43,554 bases of DNA, taken from contig DIST01000026.1 in NCBI GenBank assembly GCA_002421645.1, positions 1-43,554 of the forward strand, read 5' to 3'. The position numbers were made by a program, and so were the translations under genes. The notes under the pieces are model-generated. The model worked only from the letters and a program-made list of their open reading frames with translations, was not told where the DNA came from and did no database searches. Positions 22,302 to 30,993 of this stretch are shown here, piece by piece. Numbering within the stretch: the first letter of the stretch is position 1; the number at the start of each line of letters is the position of its first letter. This stretch comes from Flavobacterium sp. UBA6203. GTDB lineage: Bacteria; Bacteroidota; Bacteroidia; Flavobacteriales; Flavobacteriaceae.

Positions 22302-23900
22302 TTACTTTTTTATCACTTTTTGAGACAAATAAAATTTGTCGTCAAAAACAAAAGTAATAATGACAAACGCTGATTTAGTCGAAGCCAAACTAAAGTTCAT
22401 AGCATTTTTCCCAACTATTACATCTTCAATTTCGCCTTCTTCAATTATTTTACCATCTAATCCAGATATTATATAATTAAGTTTTGCTTTGTAAGGCAAT
22501 TCAAACTCAACTCTAACCGTATCATTTTCTGTTGGATTAGGAGAAACTGTAAAAGTAAAAGGATTTTCACCATTAATCTGTGGAGTGCTTAAAGTTGCAT
22601 TTTTAACCAACTTAACTTCATAAACCGTTGGATCAGCACTCGTTAAATTGGTTTGATTGTCCGTAAATGCAGTAGCAGAACTACTTTGAATACCACCGTA
22701 TAAATGTCCGATTACAAATTCATCATCAGTAATATTCGACAACTGAATCACTTCGTTTGCATAATGCGGTAAATTCTCATTCGGAATGAATTCGGCTCCA
22801 GCACCTTTTAAATTAGGCATTTCGACTGGCAATTGATATTCAAGCAAACTTCCATCTGCAAAACGTGTAGTTCTACTAATAGTTTTCACAAAGGGAACTG
22901 TATCATCTTGTAATAAAGTACCATTTGAATAATAGTATTGACTCATTCCTCCAAAAAACAAATTGTGCATTCTATTATTGGCAGCATCATACAAGCAAGC
23001 TTTTCCACTGTGATAATTGCTTAAATATTGATTGAATTGCGTTTGCGGAAAATAACCTCCTGCTTTAATATCAACTGGATATAAAAACGGTAAATCAACC
23101 GCAATTTGAAATACACCAGACGAAATCGTATAGCCTAATTCTCCATCAGGAAAAACTTGAGGCAACAAATTATAATCGCGACGGTGCAAATGAACAGCAT
23201 CCACAATTTCTTCATAATTGGCATAACTCAAATTGCTTCCCGAGTTATCAATCGTAAATTTTCGGATGGCATTTGAATAGGTTTGCGTAAAAGTTGGGTT
23301 ATTCATCGGATTGTATCGACCATCAAAACGATGTCCGCCTACCAAATAAAATGTATTCCCAATTTTACCCAATTGTCCACCCGTTATTGCAAAAATATCA
23401 TTAGAAATTTGCTTGAAATATGAAGTAATTGGAGTTCCCGCTACAATTGCATTTATCAAATTAGGAACATCAACCGAAGTCAAATTATTGAACGTCTTAT
23501 GATCCGCAGCAGAAGTTGAATAAGCATATCCACCAACGATAAACAAAGCATCACTATCTTGATAAAAATTCATATTGGTTGATTGCAATTGTTCTTTAAT
23601 TCCCGTTGGAAGGGAATTCACAGACGCCGACCACGATTGCTGTGAAGCAATATCAACCACATATATATTAGTATTGTTTTGCGCTCCGGGAAAAGCATTA
23701 AAAGGTTGACGGGCATGAACACCATCTTTTCGACCTCCAATGATTAGCCATTTTCCATTGTGCTGCGCAAAAGCATACGAATGCAATCCTGGTAAACCTG
23801 AAACAGATACCGGCGTTAACACCACATCATATTCAAAGGTGCTTTGTGCTGTTGTTGACTGAAAAAATGCCAACAAGAACACGATTAAAATATTTTTCAT
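22302..23900 (-). CDS. Kelch/beta-propeller-like protein with type IX secretion C-terminal domain
   Basis: A 532-residue secreted protein with a signal peptide (about 1-18, ending STTAQ). The body contains repeated motifs such as GKWLIIGGRKDG, DALFIVGGYAY, NTFYLVGGHRFDG and NLFFGGMSQYY that indicate a kelch-like beta-propeller. The last 80 or so residues hold the type A sorting domain of the Bacteroidota T9SS (FTVSPNPTENDTVRVEF, YIISGLDGKIIEEGEI, ending SQKVIKK), so it is exported to the cell surface or released. Ligand unknown. Confidence 0.85.
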   Translation of the reverse strand: MKNILIVFLLAFFQSTTAQSTFEYDVVLTPVSVSGLPGLHSYAFAQHNGKWLIIGGRKDGVHARQPFNAFPGAQNNTNIYVVDIASQQSWSASVNSLPTGIKEQLQSTNMNFYQDSDALFIVGGYAYSTSAADHKTFNNLTSVDVPNLINAIVAGTPITSYFKQISNDIFAITGGQLGKIGNTFYLVGGHRFDGRYNPMNNPTFTQTYSNAIRKFTIDNSGSNLSYANYEEIVDAVHLHRRDYNLLPQVFPDGELGYTISSGVFQIAVDLPFLYPVDIKAGGYFPQTQFNQYLSNYHSGKACLYDAANNRMHNLFFGGMSQYYYSNGTLLQDDTVPFVKTISRTTRFADGSLLEYQLPVEMPNLKGAGAEFIPNENLPHYANEVIQLSNITDDEFVIGHLYGGIQSSSATAFTDNQTNLTSADPTVYEVKLVKNATLSTPQINGENPFTFTVSPNPTENDTVRVEFELPYKAKLNYIISGLDGKIIEEGEIEDVIVGKNAMNFSLASTKSAFVIITFVFDDKFYLSQKVIKK

Positions 23901-23961
23901 TTTATTCCATTATAAGTTAAGCTTGTGTAAAAACACAAACATAAAAATCAACTCTTTTAAG

Positions 23962-24285
23962 TTAGGAAATGAAAAACTTAGGCGGATGCCAAATGGAATC
24001 TTGATATCTAGAAATAAATATTTTCTCGTAGTTCGATTGTTCTTTTTCGATATGAAATTCAGGAAATGAAATTTCAGGTTTAAAATCCAATTCACTTACA
24101 AATTGAACGGGACTAAAGTTTAAACTCATGATGATTTTTCCTTTCTCGCAACCTGAAGATTCAGAATCCGAATTATGACAAGTTTGTTCGCAGTTTTCAC
24201 TCGTAAGCATTTTCATTGCTCTTACTGATGGTAGAGCTACCAAAAGCAACAGATAAACGCATAATATGTGAACAGAAAATTTCAT
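23962..24285 (-). CDS. Small exported protein, DUF6660-like, unknown function
   Basis: A 107-residue protein with a signal peptide (about 1-23, LCVYLLLLVALPSVRA). A Cys/acidic stretch (NCEQTCHNSDSESSGCEKGK, three Cys and one His) is followed by a hydrophobic turn and a C-terminus with IWHPPKF. The overall plan and the WxPP ending recall small Bacteroidota proteins of DUF6660 type, usually found beside metal-efflux genes; this is a resemblance only. Its -7 element is only four bases from the ATG, so the transcript may be leaderless. Confidence 0.75.
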   Translation of the reverse strand: MKFSVHILCVYLLLLVALPSVRAMKMLTSENCEQTCHNSDSESSGCEKGKIIMSLNFSPVQFVSELDFKPEISFPEFHIEKEQSNYEKIFISRYQDSIWHPPKFFIS

Positions 24286-24289
24286 TCAA

Positions 24290-24332
24290 CAAATATATAC
24301 AAATTGTAAAAACATTAGGCAACAATTGTTAC
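24290..24332 (-). promoter_or_regulatory. Class II Crp/Fnr-type promoter of the DUF6660-like gene
   Basis: Dyad GTAAC-AATT-GTTGC (24332-24319), then TATATTTG (24297-24290). Spacing is one base shorter (28.5) than in the other sites. Confidence 0.65.
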
Positions 24333-24340
24333 ACTATAAA

Positions 24341-24544
24341 TTAGGATTTCTTCTTTTTGAAAAAATCACCTATCATATTGAAGAATAATCCACCTAATAC
24401 ACCTCCATACAAAGTACTATTTAATGGTTTCGAAGTGATAGAACAGGTTCCTGAAGCACACCCAATATAATGGTAATAAGCATAACCCGAAATTAATCCG
24501 ACTACAACTCCTACAAGCGTAATTATGATTTCTTTTTTATTCAT
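24341..24544 (-). CDS. DUF6132 small membrane protein
   Basis: A 67-residue protein with two transmembrane helices. The motif YYHYIGCASGTCSITSKP is the DUF6132 signature (Gly-Cys, Gly-x-Cys and Ile-Thr-Ser), followed by STLYGGVLGGLFFNM and a Lys-rich tail. Function unknown; the conserved cysteines suggest sulfur or metal handling. It is preceded by a GTAAC-N4-GTTAC promoter and followed 55 bases later by another dyad-controlled gene. Confidence 0.85.
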   Translation of the reverse strand: MNKKEIIITLVGVVVGLISGYAYYHYIGCASGTCSITSKPLNSTLYGGVLGGLFFNMIGDFFKKKKS

Positions 24545-24559
24545 CTCGCTTTAAAAGAA

Positions 24560-24603
24560 CAAAGTTACAATACACACAAATGTAAAAGAGTAACAAAAGT
24601 TAC
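24560..24603 (-). promoter_or_regulatory. Class II Crp/Fnr-type promoter of the DUF6132 gene
   Basis: Dyad GTAAC-TTTT-GTTAC (24603-24590), extended by one further pair, then TAACTTTG (24567-24560) at the common 29.5-base spacing. The dyad reaches the MBOAT stop codon (24603-24605). Confidence 0.7.
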
Positions 24604-26117
24604 TAAAACTGAAAATAAATAAACGGCTGTGTATCGGCTGAAGCTGTGGCATACACTACCCAATAAATCAATCCTAGTAAAACAGCTTTTGCAACCAATG
24701 GTAATGTCGAAAATGTCTTTTGCATTCCGGCTAACGTTTTCACTGGAACAAAATGCCAAACCACTCCAATTGCGATTAACAAAAAGACATTTTTATATCC
24801 TAAAATAATGGTTTGCCATTGCTCAAGATTGAAAGTTAATTTGGTAATATTATCTGCAATTTGAAATGCTGTAGTAAAATCTTTCGCTCTAAAAAACAAC
24901 CAACAAAACACCACAAAATGGAAAGTCAAAACAACTTGAATACTTCTAACTAATATATTTTTTGGCAACTTAATAAACTGACCGAAGAATTTCTCTACCA
25001 CTAAAGCCAATCCGTGTAAAACTCCCCAAACTACAAATTTCCATGAAGCGCCATGCCATAAACCTCCTAACAACATCGTCATGAATAAGTTGAAATAGGT
25101 TCTAATTTTGCCTTTACGGTTTCCGCCTAACGAAATATAAAGATAATCTCGCAACCAACTCGAAAGCGAAATGTGCCATCTTCTCCAAAACTCGGTAATA
25201 GAACCTGATTGATAAGGCGTTCTAAAGTTATCAGGCAACCAGAATCCCATCAATAAAGCTAATCCAATAGCAATATCAGAATATCCTGAGAAATCACAGT
25301 AAATTTGAATTGCGTAACCGTACGAAGCCATTAAATTTTCAAAGGCAGTATAACTATTTGGCGCATCAAAAACACGGTCAACAAAGTTGGATGAAATATA
25401 ATCTGAGATTACGGCTTTTTTTAATAATCCACCAATAATTAAGAACAAGGCGCGATTGAAATCTTCTTTCGTTAATTTTAATTTCTCGTAAATCTGAGGG
25501 ATAAAATCACTTGCTCTAACGATTGGTCCAGCTACTAATTGCGGGAAAAATGAAACGAAGAACAAGAAATCCATGAAACTTTTCGTAGGCTCTAATTCTC
25601 TTCGATATACATCAATCGTGTAACTTAAGGTTTGGAACGTATAAAATGAAATTCCGACAGGAAGAATAATATCTTCAAACTTCATATTTCCACTAAAAAG
25701 TGTGTTGTAATTATCAATGAAGAAATTGGTATATTTAAAATACGCTAACATTCCCAAATTAATCAACAAACTCAATATCATGTAAAATTTACGATACCCT
25801 TGTTTGGCTTCTTCGTAAATTAATCGCGATAAAACATAATCGACTACCGAGGAAAAAATTAACAATCCAAAGTAAATTCCACTTGATTTATAGTAGAAAA
25901 ACAGTGAAAACAAAACCACATAAGTAATGCGGAAATAATGTGTTTTACGTGATAAAATATAAATCACATAAAAGATTAAAAACAATCCTAAAAACAAAGC
26001 ACTATTAAATAGTAACGGCTGTTTTGGATTATAAGAAAACCAATTTTCAATTGTTGCTAAATCGATGTTCCCTACATTTTCAAGAAACCAATTTTGTATG
26101 CTAAAAAGTGCTTTCAC
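24603..26117 (-). CDS. MBOAT-family O-acyltransferase (AlgI/PatA-like)
   Basis: A 504-residue polytopic membrane protein. The catalytic His motif is LLGGLWHGASWKFVVWGVLHG (two His, around residues 354 and 367), with ITEFWRRWHISLSSWLRDYLYISLGGNRKG upstream: the hallmark of AlgI/DltB/PatA-type MBOAT enzymes. It starts with GTG, the G of which is the last base of the previous stop codon. It would carry acetyl groups across the membrane, and the two SGNH proteins encoded before it probably place them on an exported polymer. The polymer is not identified by the cluster. Confidence 0.93.
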   Translation of the reverse strand: MKALFSIQNWFLENVGNIDLATIENWFSYNPKQPLLFNSALFLGLFLIFYVIYILSRKTHYFRITYVVLFSLFFYYKSSGIYFGLLIFSSVVDYVLSRLIYEEAKQGYRKFYMILSLLINLGMLAYFKYTNFFIDNYNTLFSGNMKFEDIILPVGISFYTFQTLSYTIDVYRRELEPTKSFMDFLFFVSFFPQLVAGPIVRASDFIPQIYEKLKLTKEDFNRALFLIIGGLLKKAVISDYISSNFVDRVFDAPNSYTAFENLMASYGYAIQIYCDFSGYSDIAIGLALLMGFWLPDNFRTPYQSGSITEFWRRWHISLSSWLRDYLYISLGGNRKGKIRTYFNLFMTMLLGGLWHGASWKFVVWGVLHGLALVVEKFFGQFIKLPKNILVRSIQVVLTFHFVVFCWLFFRAKDFTTAFQIADNITKLTFNLEQWQTIILGYKNVFLLIAIGVVWHFVPVKTLAGMQKTFSTLPLVAKAVLLGLIYWVVYATASADTQPFIYFQF

Positions 26118-27541
26118 TACTGCTTTGTCGATTTAAATAATTCGTATGATTGTAAAAAGGCTTCAAAAAATAATTCGCCTTGTTTTTCGTATCCTGCTTT
26201 TGAATAATGTACTTTGTCTCTTGCCATATAACCTTTTGCTGCATTTCGTTTTATGGATTTATTGCCGCCAAAAACATCCAAAAGATTCCAAACCGCATAA
26301 TTTTTCACATGGGCATTGTCTTCTATGATTTCAGCATATTTTTCAATGAAAGTATTTTTATATTTTCGATGTAAAACCGAAGGAGGTGAAGTCATCACCA
26401 AAACACAAGCTTGCGGATTTTTCTCTTTAATTCCTTGTATCATTTGATCCAAATGCGCAAAATATTGCTCGCCTGATTGTTTATCGAAACTCTCATTAGT
26501 ACCCAACGAAATAATCACTAAATCAGGATTTAACGCTGGCAATTGCTCATTGAACAATCGGAATTTATTGTAATCAGAAACTTTTGCACCATTCACACCA
26601 ATACTGTGATAAATAACACCCGAATTATCATTTTCTAAAACCAATCCGTTTAAAGCAAAATCATCAATTTCTTGATTGGGTACAATCGCAATTTTATCTA
26701 AAGGCGTTTCCGAAATATAATCGTTTGAAAATAACGAAGGTTGTAATTCGATAGGAATATATTCTGTTTTGGTAGTGGTTTTCGATTGCGTTCCTTTCGT
26801 TGGAATCGTCAAAACTTTTCCATCACGAATCATATCACTTTTTAATCCGTTTGCTTTTTTCAAAGCTTTTAAAGAAACATTATATTTATCGGCAATTCCA
26901 CCTAAAACTTCACCTGGCTTGACTTTATGTGTGATTTTTTTCGGAACTTTTCTTTCAATGACAATATTTTTATTAGAAATCGAAACATCAAATAAATTGA
27001 CATTTTGAGGTGTAATAACTTTTAATTTCGTGAAATAATATTGCGCATCTTTTACATTCAACTGAATCGCAAAATCTTTTGAAGTGGTTTCCATAGAAAA
27101 ACCGCTTAAACCAACTGGACGATTAGCATCGGCATATAAATTTCGAAAACTTTGAAAATTTCCTGAGGCTGAATAACGAATTGGAGCACTATTATTTGTC
27201 TTAGCTACGCTATACGGAAACGTAAATCCAAAACCTCCATTCCCATATACTTTTTGAAACTGAGCACGAATTTTAGCGGTAAATAAATCCGCTTGAATGT
27301 GTGAATCACCAATGTGAACAATATTAATCTTTCCCGATTTATTTTGCTCTAATTGGTACATTTTTTCATAAAAAGCCAAAAGTGCAGTCGGATTATGAAT
27401 GTCGTTTCCTGTAAAAGTAACTTCGATAGAATCAATAACGGGAACTTCAACTTCAATAGAATCTATCGGCACCAATAACGTATCTTGAGCAAATCCAAAA
27501 AAAGAAAATCCCAATAAAAACATCAAAAATCTATTCTTCAT
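26117..27541 (-). CDS. SGNH/GDSL-type protein with inserted LysM domain
   Basis: A 474-residue exported protein with a signal peptide (about 1-19, ending SFFGFAQ). Block I is IVHIGDSHIQAD (Ser80), block III is ISLGTNESF, and the C-terminal Asp/His pair lies in ARDKVHYSKAGY. A LysM domain (about 203-250, THKVKPGEVLGGIADKYNVS) is inserted between them, which points to binding of a glycan such as peptidoglycan. With the neighbouring MBOAT protein it probably acts as the extracytoplasmic O-acetyl transferase or esterase. Overlaps both neighbours (1 and 11 bases). Confidence 0.88.
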   Translation of the reverse strand: MKNRFLMFLLGFSFFGFAQDTLLVPIDSIEVEVPVIDSIEVTFTGNDIHNPTALLAFYEKMYQLEQNKSGKINIVHIGDSHIQADLFTAKIRAQFQKVYGNGGFGFTFPYSVAKTNNSAPIRYSASGNFQSFRNLYADANRPVGLSGFSMETTSKDFAIQLNVKDAQYYFTKLKVITPQNVNLFDVSISNKNIVIERKVPKKITHKVKPGEVLGGIADKYNVSLKALKKANGLKSDMIRDGKVLTIPTKGTQSKTTTKTEYIPIELQPSLFSNDYISETPLDKIAIVPNQEIDDFALNGLVLENDNSGVIYHSIGVNGAKVSDYNKFRLFNEQLPALNPDLVIISLGTNESFDKQSGEQYFAHLDQMIQGIKEKNPQACVLVMTSPPSVLHRKYKNTFIEKYAEIIEDNAHVKNYAVWNLLDVFGGNKSIKRNAAKGYMARDKVHYSKAGYEKQGELFFEAFLQSYELFKSTKQ

Positions 27542-28982
27542 AAACCGAATCTTTAGTAATTATGACACTATCCTTTTTCACTGGAGCAGCAGGCTTTTTA
27601 CGTTTTTTTCTTAATTCTTTATACATTTCGTAGCCTTGATTTAATTGAGTAAAAATTAAATTAGCCGCTTCTTTTGCACCTCTGTGATTAAAATGCGTGT
27701 AATCTTTATTCGCTCTTGCTGGTTCTTGTTCTACCCACTGAATCATGGAACCATCGCCACCCATTAAGGTATACATATTTACAAAACTCGATTCTGATTT
27801 GATAGCATATCGCTTTTGAGCTGTATTCAATGGAACAACAGCAGAATCGGTTTTCATCTCTAAATCGTATTTTGTTGATTTATCAGCAGTTGACACAATT
27901 AAGATAGCTACTCCCGGGAAACATTCTTTCAAATGCGCTACTACTTTTGCCATACGTTTTTCGTACCAACCATAATTCAACGAACCATAATTCAATACGT
28001 TAGCTCCATATTGTAACACGATTAAATCGTAATCTAATTTCGAATGAAAAGCACGCATCGTAGCAACATCAAAACTACCAATTGGCAAACCTGAATTTCC
28101 TCTATTCGAAAAATTATCTACGTGAACGCCTTTTCCATCATCAAAATTGAATCCGTAAATTGGAATAGAATCGGCTTTTTTGAAATTTACTTTGATGCTT
28201 TTTAAATTACTTTCAGAAAGTACAACTGTATTTACTAAAGCATTTGGAGTTAATTTTTTTGAAATGGTATCGGTACCAATAACATATTTTATTTTTCCTT
28301 CTTTATTAGACGAACGTCCGTAGAATAAGGTTGGGCGAGGCAATTCTGATGCAAATCTTGTTTTATTGGCTTTATATTTTACCCAAGCTACATTTGCTGT
28401 ATCATTCGCATAAAACACATGACCATTTACTCCAAAAGGATTGGATGGACGTTTTACTTTTAAATACGATTGGGTTTTCCAATTCCCTGAAAATTCATGT
28501 GTTAACGAACTTCTAGAAGCAGCTGATTCGGATGTAATATTAACAAATCCAACACCTTGACCTCCGAATCTTTCTTGCAAATAGGTTCTAAAATCTTTTA
28601 CAATTAAGTCACCATCCGTCATTGAATCACCAAAATAGGCAATACGAACATTGCCTTCTTTCTTGGTTTCTAATTGAAATAATTTTTCGAAAAAAGTCGC
28701 TAAATATTGATTTCCAGTATATTCTTCAAAAGTTTCTGGTGGAAATTTTATTCCATTTACTACTTTATAATCGATAATGGTTTTAGCCATTGAATCATCA
28801 ACAGTTGTTCCTTCATCTTCTGCAATAGCTTCCAAAAGCAAACTATCGACTACTACATTTTTGGAATCTAATTTACTTTCGGCAAATAATTTCTTAGGTA
28901 AAAACGTTTTGAATGCCAAAAAAGACAATCCAGAAACGATTACCACGACTAAGGTTTGAAAAAAATATTTTGATGTATTCAT
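27531..28982 (-). CDS. SGNH/GDSL-type protein, first gene of the MBOAT operon
   Basis: A 483-residue protein with an N-terminal signal anchor (about 8-26, TLVVVIVSGLSFLAF). Catalytic blocks are RIAYFGDSMTDGD, LIVLQYGANVLNYG and DYTHFNHRGAKEAA. The tail is Lys/Pro-rich. It is a paralogous partner of the next gene (overlap 11 bases) without a LysM domain. The pairing of two SGNH proteins with one MBOAT is typical of surface polysaccharide or cell-wall acetylation systems. It starts 65 bases after argS, so it may be read through from that gene. Confidence 0.88.
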   Translation of the reverse strand: MNTSKYFFQTLVVVIVSGLSFLAFKTFLPKKLFAESKLDSKNVVVDSLLLEAIAEDEGTTVDDSMAKTIIDYKVVNGIKFPPETFEEYTGNQYLATFFEKLFQLETKKEGNVRIAYFGDSMTDGDLIVKDFRTYLQERFGGQGVGFVNITSESAASRSSLTHEFSGNWKTQSYLKVKRPSNPFGVNGHVFYANDTANVAWVKYKANKTRFASELPRPTLFYGRSSNKEGKIKYVIGTDTISKKLTPNALVNTVVLSESNLKSIKVNFKKADSIPIYGFNFDDGKGVHVDNFSNRGNSGLPIGSFDVATMRAFHSKLDYDLIVLQYGANVLNYGSLNYGWYEKRMAKVVAHLKECFPGVAILIVSTADKSTKYDLEMKTDSAVVPLNTAQKRYAIKSESSFVNMYTLMGGDGSMIQWVEQEPARANKDYTHFNHRGAKEAANLIFTQLNQGYEMYKELRKKRKKPAAPVKKDSVIITKDSVYEE

Positions 28983-29047
28983 TTAATAAATTTCAAGTTC
29001 AAGAGCAAATTCAAAAATCAAGGATAACTTCAAACTCAATACTCTTA

Positions 29048-30826
29048 TTACATTCTTTCAGGAACTTCAATTCCTAATAACTGAAATGCATTTTTGATGG
29101 TGTTTCCAACTGATTTTGATAGTTGTACTCGAAACACTTTTTTATCGTGATTTTCTTCTCCTAAAATCGAAACTTGTTGATAGAACGAGTTGAATTCTTT
29201 CACCAAATCATACGTGTAATTCGCAATCAACGCCGGACTATGATTCTCTGCCGCATTTTGAATTACTTCAGGAAATAATTGCACTTGTTTGATTAATTCT
29301 TTTTCTTTTTCATGCAATTCTAATCCCGAAATTGAAATTGAAGTATCAAAATCAGCTTTTCTTAAAATCGATTGAATACGTGCGTAAGTATATTGAATAA
29401 ATGGTCCTGTATTTCCAGCAAAATCAACGGATTCTTCTGGATTAAACATCATTTGTTTTTTCGGATCCACCTTCAACATATAATATTTCAATGCCCCTAA
29501 ACCGATTGTTTTGAATAAAACCGCTTTTTCCTCTTCCGAATAACCATCTAATTTTCCTAATTCTTCCGAAATAGTTTGTGCTGTCGTGGTCATTTCTGCC
29601 ATTAAATCATCGGCATCTACAACGGTTCCTTCACGCGATTTCATTTTCCCAGAAGGTAATTCTACCATTCCGTAAGATAAATGATACAAGCTGTCTGCCC
29701 AATCAAATCCTAACTTTTTCAAGATTAAGAATAATACTTTGAAATGGTAATCTTGCTCGTTTCCTACCGTATACACCATTCCACCAACATCTGGAAAATC
29801 TTTCACACGTTGGATAGCGGTTCCAATATCTTGCGTCATGTAAACCGCAGTTCCGTCAGAACGAAGCACGATTTTTCTATCTAAACCATCCGCCGTTAAG
29901 TCAATCCAAACCGAACCATCTGGGTCTTTCTCGAAAATGCCTTTTTCTAAACCAAATTGCACTACTTCTTTTCCAAGTAAATAGGTGTTGGATTCATAGT
30001 AATAGCTATCAAAATCAACGCCAAGATTTTTATACGTTTGAGCAAATCCATCATACACCCATTGGTTCATGGTTTTCCAAAGTTCAATAACTTCTGGTTT
30101 TCCATTTTCCCAATCTAAAAGCATTTGTTGTGCTTCTAAAATAGATGGTGCTAGTTTTTTTGCTTCGTCTTCGGTTTTACCTTGAGCGATTAATTCTGAA
30201 ATTTCTTTTTTGTATTGCTTGTCGAATTCCACATAGAAATTCCCAACCAATTTATCACCTTTCAATCCTGTTGATTCTGGCGTTTGTCCGTTTCCGAATT
30301 TCTGCCAAGCCAACATCGATTTGCAAATGTGAATTCCTCTATCGTTGATGATTTGGGTTTTGTATACTTTTTTTCCAGAAGCCTTTAAGATTTCAGCAAC
30401 TGAATAACCTAATAAGTTATTACGGATGTGACCTAAATGCAACGGTTTATTGGTATTTGGTGAAGAATATTCAACCATAACAGCCTTCTCACCCTCTTTT
30501 GGAGCTACAAAACCAAAGGTTTCGTTGTTTTTAATCGTATTGAAAAATTCCACATAAAAAGCATCCGAAATCACAATATTTAAAAATCCGCCTACTACAT
30601 TGAACTTAGAAACTTCATTTACGTTCGTTACTAAGTAATTTCCAATCTGATTTCCGATTTCAACTGGGTTGCCTTTTAATACTTTTACCAAAGGAAAAAC
30701 TACCATAGTAATATCACCTTCGAACTCTTTCCTAGTAGCTTGAAATTCAACTTTTTCAATAGAAATATTGAACAATTCAAGAACCGCTTTTTGGATGTGT
30801 GTTGTTAATGTGTGATGTAATGTCAT
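29048..30826 (-). CDS. argS: Arginine--tRNA ligase
   Basis: A 592-residue class I aminoacyl-tRNA synthetase. The HIGH-like motif is HLGH (130-133, in NTNKPLHLGHIRNNLLG), and the KMSKS-like region is SGKMKSREGT. The N-terminal tRNA-recognition domain and C-terminal DALR-type anticodon-binding domain (ALIANYTYDLVKEFNSFYQ) are complete. It charges tRNA-Arg in the cytoplasm. A -7 element (TACCTTTG) lies upstream. Confidence 0.97.
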   Translation of the reverse strand: MTLHHTLTTHIQKAVLELFNISIEKVEFQATRKEFEGDITMVVFPLVKVLKGNPVEIGNQIGNYLVTNVNEVSKFNVVGGFLNIVISDAFYVEFFNTIKNNETFGFVAPKEGEKAVMVEYSSPNTNKPLHLGHIRNNLLGYSVAEILKASGKKVYKTQIINDRGIHICKSMLAWQKFGNGQTPESTGLKGDKLVGNFYVEFDKQYKKEISELIAQGKTEDEAKKLAPSILEAQQMLLDWENGKPEVIELWKTMNQWVYDGFAQTYKNLGVDFDSYYYESNTYLLGKEVVQFGLEKGIFEKDPDGSVWIDLTADGLDRKIVLRSDGTAVYMTQDIGTAIQRVKDFPDVGGMVYTVGNEQDYHFKVLFLILKKLGFDWADSLYHLSYGMVELPSGKMKSREGTVVDADDLMAEMTTTAQTISEELGKLDGYSEEEKAVLFKTIGLGALKYYMLKVDPKKQMMFNPEESVDFAGNTGPFIQYTYARIQSILRKADFDTSISISGLELHEKEKELIKQVQLFPEVIQNAAENHSPALIANYTYDLVKEFNSFYQQVSILGEENHDKKVFRVQLSKSVGNTIKNAFQLLGIEVPERM

Positions 30827-30848
30827 TTTACCTTATTTTTTGAACGTG

Positions 30849-30856
30849 CAAAGGTA
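30849..30856 (-). promoter_or_regulatory. -7 element (TACCTTTG) of argS
   Basis: Minus-strand TACCTTTG matches TAnnTTTG and is 22 bases before the argS ATG. Confidence 0.55.
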
Positions 30857-30993
30857 ATAAATAGTAGTTTGCGATTAGTAAATAGTGATTAGTTTTTTTT
30901 CGATTAAAAAAATATTTCAAAAATCCTGTAACAATTAACAATTGTTGAAGTCTATTAAACACAATCATCAATCATATAATTAAAAACAAACAA

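Noticed and set aside
23923..23938. TTGTG-N6-CACAA dyad as a CRP site upstream of the kelch-like gene
   Set aside because: The expected -7 position would lie across the start codon; it may instead be a weak hairpin after the preceding gene.
30935..30948. TTAAC-N4-GTTGA as another regulon site before the outer-membrane protein at 30994
   Set aside because: Two half-site mismatches and no TTTG at the expected distance (around 30978).
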